From Pedomonas mirosovicensis (GTDB lineage Bacteria > Pseudomonadota > Alphaproteobacteria > Sphingomonadales > Sphingomonadaceae): a stretch of DNA of 64,000 nt. Position numbers and translations under genes: made by a program. This document shows, piece by piece, positions 1 to 10,404 of this stretch; the stretch's first letter is position 1, and each line of letters begins with the position of its first letter. Under the pieces are notes generated by a model. That model did not search any database and was not told the DNA's origin. It worked only from the letters and a program-made list of their open reading frames with translations. The stretch is taken from NCBI RefSeq assembly GCF_022569295.1, contig NZ_JAKFIA010000001.1:1751001-1815000 (forward strand). Reading direction: 5' to 3'.

Positions 1-92
1 GCCGGGTGGCGGAGAAGACCGGTTTCATCCCTTACGCCCACACGGACTTCAAGGGAGCGCCGACGGTGCTCTACGAGCGGCCGGCGCGCTAG
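1..92 (+). CDS. C-terminal end of a GNAT-family N-acetyltransferase (partial)
   Basis: The reading frame that starts at base 3 is open from the window edge to TAG at 90-92 and gives 29 residues. They include VAEKTGF and PTVLYERP. A 'VAEKxGF' turn followed by a short strand ending in 'LYER' is typical of the last strands of RimJ/RimL-like acetyltransferases. The acetyl-CoA binding core lies upstream of the window, so substrate and family membership are inferred from the tail only. Confidence 0.5.
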   Translation, partial: RVAEKTGFIPYAHTDFKGAPTVLYERPAR

Positions 93-137
93 CCCCTGCC
101 CTTCGCGCAGGAGGGTAAGACCTTCTGAAAACAGAAG

Positions 138-161
138 AAGCCCTGCCTTTCGGCAGGGCTT
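138..161. terminator. Intrinsic terminator hairpin between convergent genes
   Basis: A perfect 10-bp stem, AAGCCCTGCC (138-147) with GGCAGGGCTT (152-161), encloses a TTTC loop. It lies between the end of the acetyltransferase on the + strand and the end of the MFS gene on the - strand. A short T-containing tract follows on + and an A-rich stretch precedes it, so it could serve both directions. Confidence 0.7.
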
Positions 162-211
162 TCTGAAGTTTGGCTGTTGCTTATCAACAGTCTTGCAGGA
201 CGACGGCCTTC

Positions 212-1891
212 TTATTCCGTAATCCGGCGACGGAAGGTCTCCGGCAGGAACAGGAGGCCGACCACCAGGGTGATGCCCGCCACCACGATCGGATACCACA
301 GGCCGTAGTAGATATCGCCCGTGGCTGCGACCATGGCGAAGGCCGTGGTGGGCAGGAACCCGCCGAACCAGCCGTTGCCGATGTGATAGGGCAGCGACAT
401 GGAGGTGTAGCGGATCCTGGTCGGGAACAGCTCCACCAGCATGGCGGCGATCGGGCCATAGACCATCGTCACGTAGAGGACGAGCAGGAACAGGATGCCG
501 ACCACGACCGGACGGTTGATCTCATCCGGGTTCGCTTTTTCCGGGTAGCCGGCAGCGGTCAGGGCCGCCTTGACCTTGGCCTGGAAGCCGGCGATGGCCG
601 CCGCCTTGTCCGCACCCGCAAGGTTTGCCGGGTTCACGGCGTCGATCACCGTATCGCCGATGCGAACCTGCGCCACCGAGCCCGGCGCGGCATCCACATT
701 GTGGTAGGAGACGCCCGCCTTGGCGAGGAACGACTTGGCGATGTCGCACGACTTGGCGTCATACTTGTTCTTGCCGATCGGGTCGAACTGGAGCGAGCAC
801 TCGTCCTGATGGGCGATGACGGTCACCGGCGCGCTCTGCTGCGCCTGGTAGAGGGCCGGATTGGCCGCCTGGGTCAGGCCGCTGAACAGCGGGAAGTAGG
901 TGAGCATCGCCAGCGCGCAGCCCGCCAGGATGATGGGCTTGCGGCCGATCCGGTCCGACAGCCAGCCGAAGAAGATGAAGAATGGCGTGGCGAGCGCGAG
1001 CGCGATGGCGATGAGGATGTTGGCCGTCGCGCCGTCCACCCGCAGTGTCTTCTCAAGGAAGAACAGGGAGTAGAACTGGCCCGTGTACCAGACCACCGCC
1101 TGGCCGGCGACCGCGCCGAACAGGCACAGCAGCACGAACTTCAGGTTGCCCCACTTGGCGAAGGATTCGGTGAGCGGCGCCTTGGAGGTTTTTCCTTCCG
1201 ATTTCATCTTCTGGTAAACCGGGCTCTCGCTCAGCTGCAGGCGGATCCACAGCGAAACCGCGAGCAGGATGATCGAGATCAGGAACGGCACGCGCCAGCC
1301 CCAGTCCGCGAAGGTTTCCTCGCCGATAAGGGTCCGGCAGGCAATGACGATGAGCAGCGCGGCAAAGAGGCCGAGCGTTGCCGTCGTCTGGATCCAGCTG
1401 GTATAGAGGCCGCGCTTGCCCTCGGGGGCGTGCTCGGCCACGTAGGTGGCGGCGCCGCCGTATTCACCGCCCAGCGCCAACCCCTGGATGAGCCGCAGCG
1501 CGAGCAGGATGATCGGCGCGGTCACGCCGATGGAGGCGTAGCTGGGCAGCACGCCGACCAGGAAGGTCGACAGGCCCATCAGGCCCATGGTGACCAGGAA
1601 GGTGTACTTGCGGCCCACCAGATCGCCGATCCGGCCGAACACGATGGCGCCGAAGGGGCGCACCGCGAAGCCGGCGGCAAAAGCCGCAAGAGCGAAGATG
1701 AACGCCGTGGTCTCGTTCACCCCCGAGAAGAAGTGAGTGGAAATGTAGCCGGCCAGAAGGCCGTAAAGATAGAAGTCATACCACTCGAACACGGTGCCGA
1801 GGGATGACGCGGCAATGACGAGCTTTTCGTTCCTGGCCACTTCGGGGCCGGAAAGGCCGTTCGTCATGCCGGCAGCAACGCTGTCAGCCAT
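212..1891 (-). CDS. MFS transporter, metabolite:H+ symporter (MHS) family, with periplasmic insert
   Basis: Predicted inner-membrane proton symporter of 559 residues, related to KgtP/ShiA/ProP carriers for organic acids or betaines. The start at 1891 is preceded by a purine-rich AGGGGAGAGG ribosome site. Family marks are FEWYDFYLYG in the first helix, RIGDLVGRKY and DRIGRKP in the cytoplasmic loops, and LVELFPTRIRYTSMS before helix 11. An insert of roughly 110 residues sits between predicted helices 9 and 10, which places it in the periplasm. It contains two cysteines 17 residues apart. The gene lies beside a porin, acs and a CrbSR-like system, and shares an upstream palindrome with the porin/acs region. 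A carboxylate substrate is therefore an inference; the exact solute cannot be read from sequence. Confidence 0.85.
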   Translation of the reverse strand: MADSVAAGMTNGLSGPEVARNEKLVIAASSLGTVFEWYDFYLYGLLAGYISTHFFSGVNETTAFIFALAAFAAGFAVRPFGAIVFGRIGDLVGRKYTFLVTMGLMGLSTFLVGVLPSYASIGVTAPIILLALRLIQGLALGGEYGGAATYVAEHAPEGKRGLYTSWIQTTATLGLFAALLIVIACRTLIGEETFADWGWRVPFLISIILLAVSLWIRLQLSESPVYQKMKSEGKTSKAPLTESFAKWGNLKFVLLCLFGAVAGQAVVWYTGQFYSLFFLEKTLRVDGATANILIAIALALATPFFIFFGWLSDRIGRKPIILAGCALAMLTYFPLFSGLTQAANPALYQAQQSAPVTVIAHQDECSLQFDPIGKNKYDAKSCDIAKSFLAKAGVSYHNVDAAPGSVAQVRIGDTVIDAVNPANLAGADKAAAIAGFQAKVKAALTAAGYPEKANPDEINRPVVVGILFLLVLYVTMVYGPIAAMLVELFPTRIRYTSMSLPYHIGNGWFGGFLPTTAFAMVAATGDIYYGLWYPIVVAGITLVVGLLFLPETFRRRITE

Positions 1892-2001
1892 TGTGGTTCC
1901 TCTCCCCTTGTAATCGCCCTGTTCTGTTGTTGTCGGGCGGCGTGGTCCGCTCCTCAGGACCATGGTTGAAGGCTACGCCCTTTACGCCTCTCCGCTACCG
2001 C

Positions 2002-2011
2002 GACTTTAGTC
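2002..2011. promoter_or_regulatory. Palindromic site GACTTTAGTC upstream of the MFS gene
   Basis: GACT and AGTC are reverse complements around a TT centre. Read toward the MFS gene the sequence is AGACTAAAGTCG, identical over 12 bases to the site at 3755-3766 ahead of acs and in the same orientation. It lies about 110 bases before the MFS start codon. An activator or repressor site is inferred. The NarL/LuxR-type regulator encoded at 5891 is a natural candidate because that family binds short inverted repeats. Confidence 0.45.
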
Positions 2012-2127
2012 TAAGTTCCGCGTTTTCGGCCCGGCCCGGAGGCGCTTTCAAGCAAGGTGCCGCACCCTGCGGTGAGCAAAGGTGCGGCCAATAAAGGGGT
2101 CACCGGGCCGTCCGCGATACGGAAGCA

Positions 2128-3570
2128 TCAGAAGGCGTGCTTGGCGACGAAGTGCAGCCGGTCCAGCTTGCCGCTGTCGCCATTCAGCAGTTCGCGCTTG
2201 CCGTGGCGGTATTCGACGCCCAGGTCGAAGGCCTTTATCGGCGAGTAGAACAGGTTGATGGCATAGCTGCTGGCGGCCTCGTTTGCGGTCGCCGGGGCAA
2301 GGCCGCTCGGGTAGTCCACGTCCTGGAACGAGTACATCAGGTTCGTTCGCAGCTTGTCGGTGAGGCCGAAATGCAGGGCGGCAAAGCCGGCGGTCACATC
2401 CACCGTCTCCAGCCCCTGCGGCGCAGCGATCACGTCGGGCGCGAAGTTGACGCCGACATACCGCCCCACCCCCGAGCCGTGGGAGATCATGAAGCGGATG
2501 TCGTGACGGCCGTTCGCGCCGAACGGCACCTTGCCGGCAAGCGAAACGCCCCAGCCGGTTGTCGATTCATTGCTGGCCGCCGAGTTTACCTCCAGCTTGC
2601 GGACGACGCCCGCCAGCGTGAACTCGCCCAAGGCCGGCTTGAAGGCCAATTTGGCCGTGGCGTCGGGCAAGCTGTCGTCGTCGTTCTCCACCGTGGCGGG
2701 TGATGTCGGCGTGATGCTGGCCGTCTCCGGGTTTTCAAGGCCGAAGGTGAAGCTCAGCTGCCGGGTCAGCGGCCGGGTCACGCGCACCTGCATCTGCCGC
2801 ACGAACACCGTGCCCTCCGAGACGCCGATGAAGTCCGCGCTCTCCGGCAGGGCGGCGGTGTTCTGAAACACGGTCCAGTCCTGGCCGAACACCCAGCCGT
2901 CGTAGCCGATGTAGGCGCGGCGCAGGGCAAGGTTGTAGCCGTTGGTGGTGCGCTCCGAGCCCTGCGTGCCCGGCGAGGTCTGGAAATCGGTTTCCACATA
3001 GGCGGTCAGGGTCTTGCTGCCCACCGGCGTCTCGGCGCTGATGGCAAGGCGTGTCTGCTTGGCATGAGCGTCGAAGTCGTTGCCCTCGCCCGCCCCCGGC
3101 GTTTTGTCCACCGGGATGAACTGCGGCAGGTAGAAATCCCGCCCCAGCCCGTTGGTGGCGGTGTCGCCGTCGCTGTAGTCGCTCACCATGGCGTCAGCCT
3201 TGATGAAGCCGCTGATCTTGAACGTGGTGTTGCCCACCCGGAAACCGCTTCCGCCCGCGGGTTGGGTCTGGGCCGACTGGGCCGAGGCGGTTTGTATCGG
3301 CGTTGATGTTGCGCCGTTTGCGGCCTGGGCCGTCACCGTTCCGGTGGTGACGGGGACGCCGGGCGCCGTCGCGGCGGCGGATGCCGCCTGCTGTCGCTTG
3401 GTGGCTTCCAGTTCGCCCTTCACCTCCCGCAAGGCGTCTTCAAGCTGCTTGACTCGCTGTTCCAGAACCGCCGTGCGATCCGCTTCCTGCGCGTTGGCAG
3501 GATGAATGGTCAGCGCGGCAGCAGCCACGCCGGCCAGGAGCATTCCACGGCGCTTACTCACGATTGTCAT
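2128..3570 (-). CDS. DcaP-like trimeric outer-membrane porin
   Basis: Outer-membrane channel of 480 residues. The start at 3570 follows a strong GGGGAGGA ribosome site. The first 27 residues form a signal peptide ending at ANA. Residues about 30-60 are a charged heptad-type coiled coil (LEQRVKQLEDALREVKGELE), as in trimeric porins with a periplasmic N-terminal stalk. The rest is a beta-barrel: FKISGFIKADAMVSDY opens it, RRAYIGYDGWVFGQDWTVF lies in the middle, and the protein ends in phenylalanine. This arrangement matches the DcaP family, described for dicarboxylates and other small anions. Its position back-to-back with acs suggests uptake of an organic acid that feeds acetyl-CoA metabolism. 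Substrate not determined. Confidence 0.8.
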   Translation of the reverse strand: MTIVSKRRGMLLAGVAAAALTIHPANAQEADRTAVLEQRVKQLEDALREVKGELEATKRQQAASAAATAPGVPVTTGTVTAQAANGATSTPIQTASAQSAQTQPAGGSGFRVGNTTFKISGFIKADAMVSDYSDGDTATNGLGRDFYLPQFIPVDKTPGAGEGNDFDAHAKQTRLAISAETPVGSKTLTAYVETDFQTSPGTQGSERTTNGYNLALRRAYIGYDGWVFGQDWTVFQNTAALPESADFIGVSEGTVFVRQMQVRVTRPLTRQLSFTFGLENPETASITPTSPATVENDDDSLPDATAKLAFKPALGEFTLAGVVRKLEVNSAASNESTTGWGVSLAGKVPFGANGRHDIRFMISHGSGVGRYVGVNFAPDVIAAPQGLETVDVTAGFAALHFGLTDKLRTNLMYSFQDVDYPSGLAPATANEAASSYAINLFYSPIKAFDLGVEYRHGKRELLNGDSGKLDRLHFVAKHAF

Positions 3571-3740
3571 AGCGATCCTCCCCAAGATTCCGTCTCCGTG
3601 TTGGCGCGGGCTGGCCGGTCTGGCGCGGCCTCTTGTCGTGTCCCGCTGCGACGGTTGATAGGAGGCTTCAGGATATCGGGCCGGGAGGACAGCTAGACAT
3701 TGGTCGAATAACCAGTTCTGGCAGCAGGTTAACGGCGCGG

Positions 3741-3765
3741 TTAAACCTGGTTTAAGACTAAAGTC
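3741..3765. promoter_or_regulatory. Double palindrome in the porin/acs divergent promoter region
   Basis: TTAAACC (3741-3747) and GGTTTAA (3749-3755) form a perfect 7-bp inverted repeat with a one-base centre. It abuts GACTAAAGTC (3756-3765), which matches the palindrome upstream of the MFS gene. The pair lies about 75 bases before the acs start and about 170 bases before the porin start. A weak TTGCTC-like -35 candidate lies just downstream on the acs side. Operator function is inferred. Confidence 0.5.
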
Positions 3766-3839
3766 GAACGGGGGAAGCCTTGCTCGGCGCGGCCGGATAG
3801 GCGAGGCTTGGCTCAAGGAAATAATTGGGGAGATCAGCA

Positions 3840-5783
<1,944 letters not shown>

Positions 5784-5890
5784 CGGCTTCATCGGGGTCG
5801 GAGGGGCGGAAATGCTGCTCCCGGCCCCGATAAACCGCTGACAGAGCGCCCGGTCCTGCGCTAGTTTGAAGGGGCAAGGAGGGTTTGCTC

Positions 5891-6544
5891 GTGAGCGATG
5901 CAACCATTCTGGTGGCGGACGACCATCCGCTCTTCCGTGATGCCCTGAAGATCGCCGTCATCAGGGCCTCGCCCTCCGCCACGGTGCTGGAAGCCGGCAG
6001 CGTGGCCGAGGCGGCGGACCAGGTGCGCGGGGCCGACCGGCTCGACCTTATCCTGCTTGATCTCCGAATGCCCGATGCGGAAGGTTTCTCCGGCCTTGCC
6101 CTCCTGCATGCGGAGCGGCCGGGCACCCCCATCATCGTCATCTCGGCTTTGGATGCCGCGGACGCGGCGGTGCGCGCCCGGCGTTATGGCGCGGCCGGGT
6201 TCCTCAGCAAAACGGCGGACCTCAACACCATTCAGGCGGTGGTGAGCGAGGCGCTCAGTGGGCGCAGCGCTCTTACGGCCCTTGGCGCGCAAACCGAGGA
6301 AGAGGCGGAAATCGACGACATGGCGGCGCGCATCGCCACCCTCACGCCCGCCCAGATCAAGGTGCTGCTGGGTGTGCTGGCGGGCCGCCTCAACAAGCAG
6401 ATCGCCCATGATCTCAACATCAGCGAAGCAACCGTCAAGGCGCACATGACCGCCGTGTTCCGCAAGCTGGGCGTGCAGAACCGCACTCAGGCGGTCATCG
6501 CCGCCCGTGCGCTCGGGCTGGATACGGCACAGCTGGACGTCTGA
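5891..6544 (+). CDS. crbR: NarL/LuxR-family response regulator, CrbR-like
   Basis: DNA-binding response regulator of 217 residues. The GTG at 5891 is chosen because AAGGAGG lies eight bases upstream; the TTG six bases earlier is poorly placed. The receiver domain (about 1-125) has the acidic pair DD near residue 10, phospho-acceptor Asp57 in LILLDLRMPD, and a conserved lysine in FLSKTADL. The C-terminal LuxR-type helix-turn-helix contains LTPAQIKVLLGVLAGRLNKQ and ISEATVKAHMTAVFRKLG. It lies 107 bases after acs and converges on a solute-symporter-fused hybrid kinase. This is the layout of CrbS/CrbR (MxtR/ErdR), which controls acs in Vibrio and Pseudomonas. The symbol is assigned by this context. 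Confidence 0.85.
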   Translation: MSDATILVADDHPLFRDALKIAVIRASPSATVLEAGSVAEAADQVRGADRLDLILLDLRMPDAEGFSGLALLHAERPGTPIIVISALDAADAAVRARRYGAAGFLSKTADLNTIQAVVSEALSGRSALTALGAQTEEEAEIDDMAARIATLTPAQIKVLLGVLAGRLNKQIAHDLNISEATVKAHMTAVFRKLGVQNRTQAVIAARALGLDTAQLDV

Positions 6545-6607
6545 ACCTTTTCGCTTTCCGAAGTCTCCCAAGGGGGCGCGACCCTGGCGGGGAATTCACC
6601 TGCTCCC

Positions 6608-9600
6608 TCAGGACCGTCTCTTCCGGCCAGCCTGGCGCGCCACGCGAACCGGCTTTGTCGGCTCCTCCGCCGCCTTGCCGGCAAGGAACGTTCGCAGCTC
6701 GGCCGGCTGGGCCGGCTTGTGCAGCACCGGCACGCCAAGCACTTCGGCGGCTTCCAGCACTTCCGGCGACGGGTCGGCCGTCACCAGCGCCGCGCGTGCG
6801 TCTGGCGCATGGGTCCGCACGGCTTTCAGCACATCAAGCCCGGTCTTGTCCGTTCCCAACTGGTAGTCGATGAAGGCGGCCTCAACCGGCTCGCCTCGCA
6901 TCAGGATTTCCAGCGCCTCGTCGTAGGAGGACGCCAGCACAGCCTGGCAGCCCCAGGCCGTCAGCATGGCTTCCAGCGCCGCGAGAATGTCGGCCTCGTT
7001 GTCGACGCACAGCACCCGTCTTCCTGCGATGGCGGGGCCGAACCGGGCGCTGTCCTGCTGGCTCACCGCCTTGCCGGGGGCGGCGGCGCGCGGCACCCGC
7101 ACCGAGAATACGCTGCCCTTGCCGACGCTTGAGCGCACGCCCAGTCCCGCGCCGATCAGCCGCGCGATGCGGTCCACGATAGCAAGGCCCAGCCCCACCC
7201 CCTCGTCGCCCTTTGATGGCACAAGGCGGCGGAACTCCTGAAAGATTTCGTGGTGCTTGTCGGGCGGGATGCCAGGGCCGCTGTCCCACACTTCGATCTG
7301 CACCCGCCCCTGCCGCATCCGGCAGCCGATGACGATGCCGCCCCTGTCCGTGTAGCGCACGGCGTTGGCGAGGAAGTTCTGCAGCACCGAGCGCAGCAGG
7401 GTCCGGTCTGTCCGCACCCACAGGCTGGAGGGGTAGGTTCGCAGCGACAGCCCCTTCTCCGCCGCCAGCGCCCCGAACTCCGTCGCCAGTTCATCGATCA
7501 GCCCGGCAATGGCGAAGGTGGATGGCTGGGGCTTGATGCCCCCGGCATCGAGCTTCGAGATATCGAGCAGAGCCCGCAGCAGCCGGTCCGCCGAGGCGAT
7601 GGAGCGGTCGATGTTGGCAATGAGGCCCCGGCTCCCCTCCGGCACGCTTTCCAGCGCGGCGGCGGTGAACAGGCGGGCGGCGTGCAGCGGCTGCAACAAG
7701 TCGTGGCTGGCGGCGGCGAGGAAGCGGGTCTTGTCCCGCGTTGCCGCCTCGGCTGACTGGCGGGCGCGGATCAGCTCCTCCGCCGCCCTGGCCAGCGCCT
7801 CATTGGCGCCGGAAAGCGCCCGGGTGCGCTCCTCCACCCGCGCTTCTAGCATCTCGTTCGCCCGCTGGAGGGCGCTCTGGGCCTGTTTCTCGGCCGTGAT
7901 GTCGGTGAAGCTGGTCACATAGCCGCCGCCGGGCATGGGCCCGCCGATGGTCTTCAACACGGTGCCGTTGGGGCGCACCCGCTCGTAGGTGTGGGGCAAC
8001 CCCCGCCGCATGTGGGCCAGCCGCTTCTCCACATGGGCTTCCACCTCGCCGGGGCCGCATTCGCCTCGCATGGCGTTGTAGCGGATCACATCGGCGATCG
8101 GCCGTCCCACCCGGATGAACCCCGACGGGAAATCGAAGATTTCCAGATACCGGGCGTTCCATGCCACCAGCCGCAGCTCGTGGTCCACCACGCTGACGCC
8201 GGGGCCGATGTTCTCCAGCGTTGCGGCCAGAAGGCCCTTGGAGAATTGCAGGCTCTGGCCGGTCTGGTCCAGAAGGCGCACCACTTCGCCCACGCTGAGG
8301 CTCGCGCCTGAAAGCGCCGAGGTGACGATGATGCGGGCCGAGGGCGCGCCGATCACGCCTGCCACCAGCCGCTCGGTCAGGCGGGCGGTGATGCCGTCGA
8401 TGGGGTCCGTCGGCAGCAGCGGATGCTGGCGCTGTTTCGACAGGGCACTGAACGCCTCCGCCGCCGCCTCTGCGCCCACGAACCGCTCCGCCAGCCGCTG
8501 GAGGTCGCCGACCGTGCGGGTATGCTCGATGTTGGGCCGGGTCTGCGGCAGGCCGGTGGCGGCGTCTTCCCCCTCTTCCGTCGTCGCGCCGCGCCCGCGC
8601 AGGGAAAAGGCGAAGTAGAGCAGAACATTGACGCCAAGGCTCCACAGCACCCCGTGTGTCAGCGGGCTGATGCCCTCCAGCCCCAGCAGCGCATAGGGGT
8701 GAAGGTTGTAGTTTGCCGCGAGATCATACCAGCGGGCGGCCGCCGGATTGCCGGTCAGCAGCGAGGGCAGGAACAGGGTGTAGAACCAGAAGACGCTGCC
8801 GCCGATGAGCCCGGCGAGCGCCGCGCGCGGCTGGTTGCGCTCGAAGTAGACCGAGCCGATCAGCGCCGGGGCGAACTGGATGACGGCCGCAAAGGCGATG
8901 AGGCCCATGGAGGCGAGCGAGCCGAAATGTTCGGCTGCCTGGTAGTAGCCGCAGGCCGCGAAGATGATGGCGATGATGGTGATGCGCCGGGTGATGAGCA
9001 GCACCCGGCCCAGGTCTGCCTCCCGCGCAATGGCCCGGTGGCTCAGCAGCAATGGGGCCAGCAGGTCGTTGGAGACCATGGTGGAGAGCGCCAGCGTCTC
9101 GACGATCACCATGGCCGTTGCCGCCGAGAAGCCGCCAAGGAACACGAACAGCGCCACGATCTCCGCGCCGCCGTAGAGCGGCAGGTCGATGACGAACAGG
9201 TCCGGCGAGGCGGTATCCGGCAGCAGCGCGAGGCCCGCCAGCGTGGTTGGCAGCACCACCAGCGTCATGATGCCCATGTAGAGGGCGAAGGGAAACCGCG
9301 CCTGGCGGATATCCTCCGGCGATTGCGCCTCGACTACGCCGATGTAGAACTGGCGCGGCAGGCAGATGATCGCCGTCATCGACAGCAGCGTGATGGTCAG
9401 GAAGTCTGGCGACAGATTGTCCAGCGAAAACAGATCGCCGAACCGCGCCCACCCCCGCGCTTAGGCCGCCTCCGGCGCGTGGAGGAACATGAAGAGGGCG
9501 AAGATCGCCACCCCCACCAGCGCCGAGATCTTCACCACCGATTCAAACGCGATGGCGACCACGAGGCCCCGGTTCCGCCCCGTTGAGTCATAGCGCCGCG

Positions 9601-10129
9601 TGCCGAACAGGATGGCGAACAGGGCAAGGATGCCGGCGATCACCAGCATGGTGGTGAACAGCGACTGGCCGCCGCTGCTGCCTGGGGCGCTGCCCACCAG
9701 CTCGGCATAGCTGGTGCTGACCGAGCGCAGCTGGAGCGCGATATAGGGCAGTGCCGCCAGCAATGAGAGGGTGGTCACGATCGCCGCAATTACCCGGCTC
9801 TTGCCATAGCGGGAGGAGATGAAGTCCGCGATGGAAGTGCTTCCGGCCCGCTTGGCGACCGCCACCAGGCGGGTCAGGAAGCGCGGCAGAAAGAGAAAGG
9901 TGATGGCCGGGCCGACCAGAATGGGCAGGTAGTTCCAGCCGCTGCTCGCCGCCGTGCCCACTCCGCCAAAATAGGACCAGGAGGTGAGATACACCGCCAG
10001 CGCTAGCACGTAGGTGACGGAATGGCTGGCGGTTCGGCGGCCTTGCGCCGCCCGCCGTTCCACCGTCCAGGCGACGAGGAACAGCAGCAGGGCATAAACA
10101 AGCGCAACGCTTAGCGACAACCAGGACAT
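6608..10129 (-). pseudogene. crbS: CrbS-like hybrid histidine kinase with SLC5 symporter domain, broken by an in-frame TAA
   Basis: From the start at 10129 the frame runs as a sodium/solute symporter domain, then stops at TAA (codon 223, bases 9461-9463). It resumes in the same frame and continues without another stop to 6608. The whole would be about 1173 codons. Order: symporter helices to about residue 510; a STAC-like linker near 540-600; a PAS domain with FDFPSGFIRVG; a HisKA with phospho-His about 809 in AASHDLLQPL; a HATPase with WDSGPGIPPD and GVGLGLAIVDRI; and a C-terminal receiver with Asp about 1088 in AFIDYQLG. These domains match CrbS. The stop falls inside conserved membrane sequence, so the product is truncated unless the TAA is a sequencing error or is read through. 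Both fragments could be translated separately (ATG at 9379 for the second). Confidence 0.8.
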
Positions 10130-10267
10130 GGTCTTCCAGCTCCCCCGCCCCCATCGGCGGCCTTGGCTCACCATGCCATATCAGGCAGCCGCGCGGCAGT
10201 AGCCAAAGGTCTAGCTGGTTCGGCCCGGCGTTCGGATGCTCGCCAAGGAGGGCGCGGCCCCCGCCGA

Positions 10268-10379
10268 ACCCCTTTCGTTCTAAACGGACGCACCCGTCAA
10301 CATCCAGAAAACCCCGCAGCCATGCAGGGCGCGGCCGGACAAACAAATGGAAGGTGCAGGAGGGGTAAGCCCCTCCTGC
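10268..10379. repeat. Paired-hairpin intergenic element, copy A
   Basis: The left tail CCCCTTTCGTTCTAAACGG faces an inverted right arm with the GCGCGGCC inner block, then AAATGGAAGGTGC and a hairpin. That hairpin is GCAGGAGGGG (10356-10365) with CCCCTCCTGC (10370-10379) around TAAG. The left hairpin is degenerate. It fills the gap 3' of prfC and 5' of crbS. No gene is seen in 10130-10404. Confidence 0.65.
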
Positions 10380-10404
10380 GTAATCATATCCCAGATAACA
10401 GACC

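Noticed and set aside
2059-2088. Hairpin GCCGCACC/GGTGCGGC downstream of the porin gene as its terminator
   Set aside because: The loop is 14 bases and no T-run follows on the - strand, so support is too weak to list.
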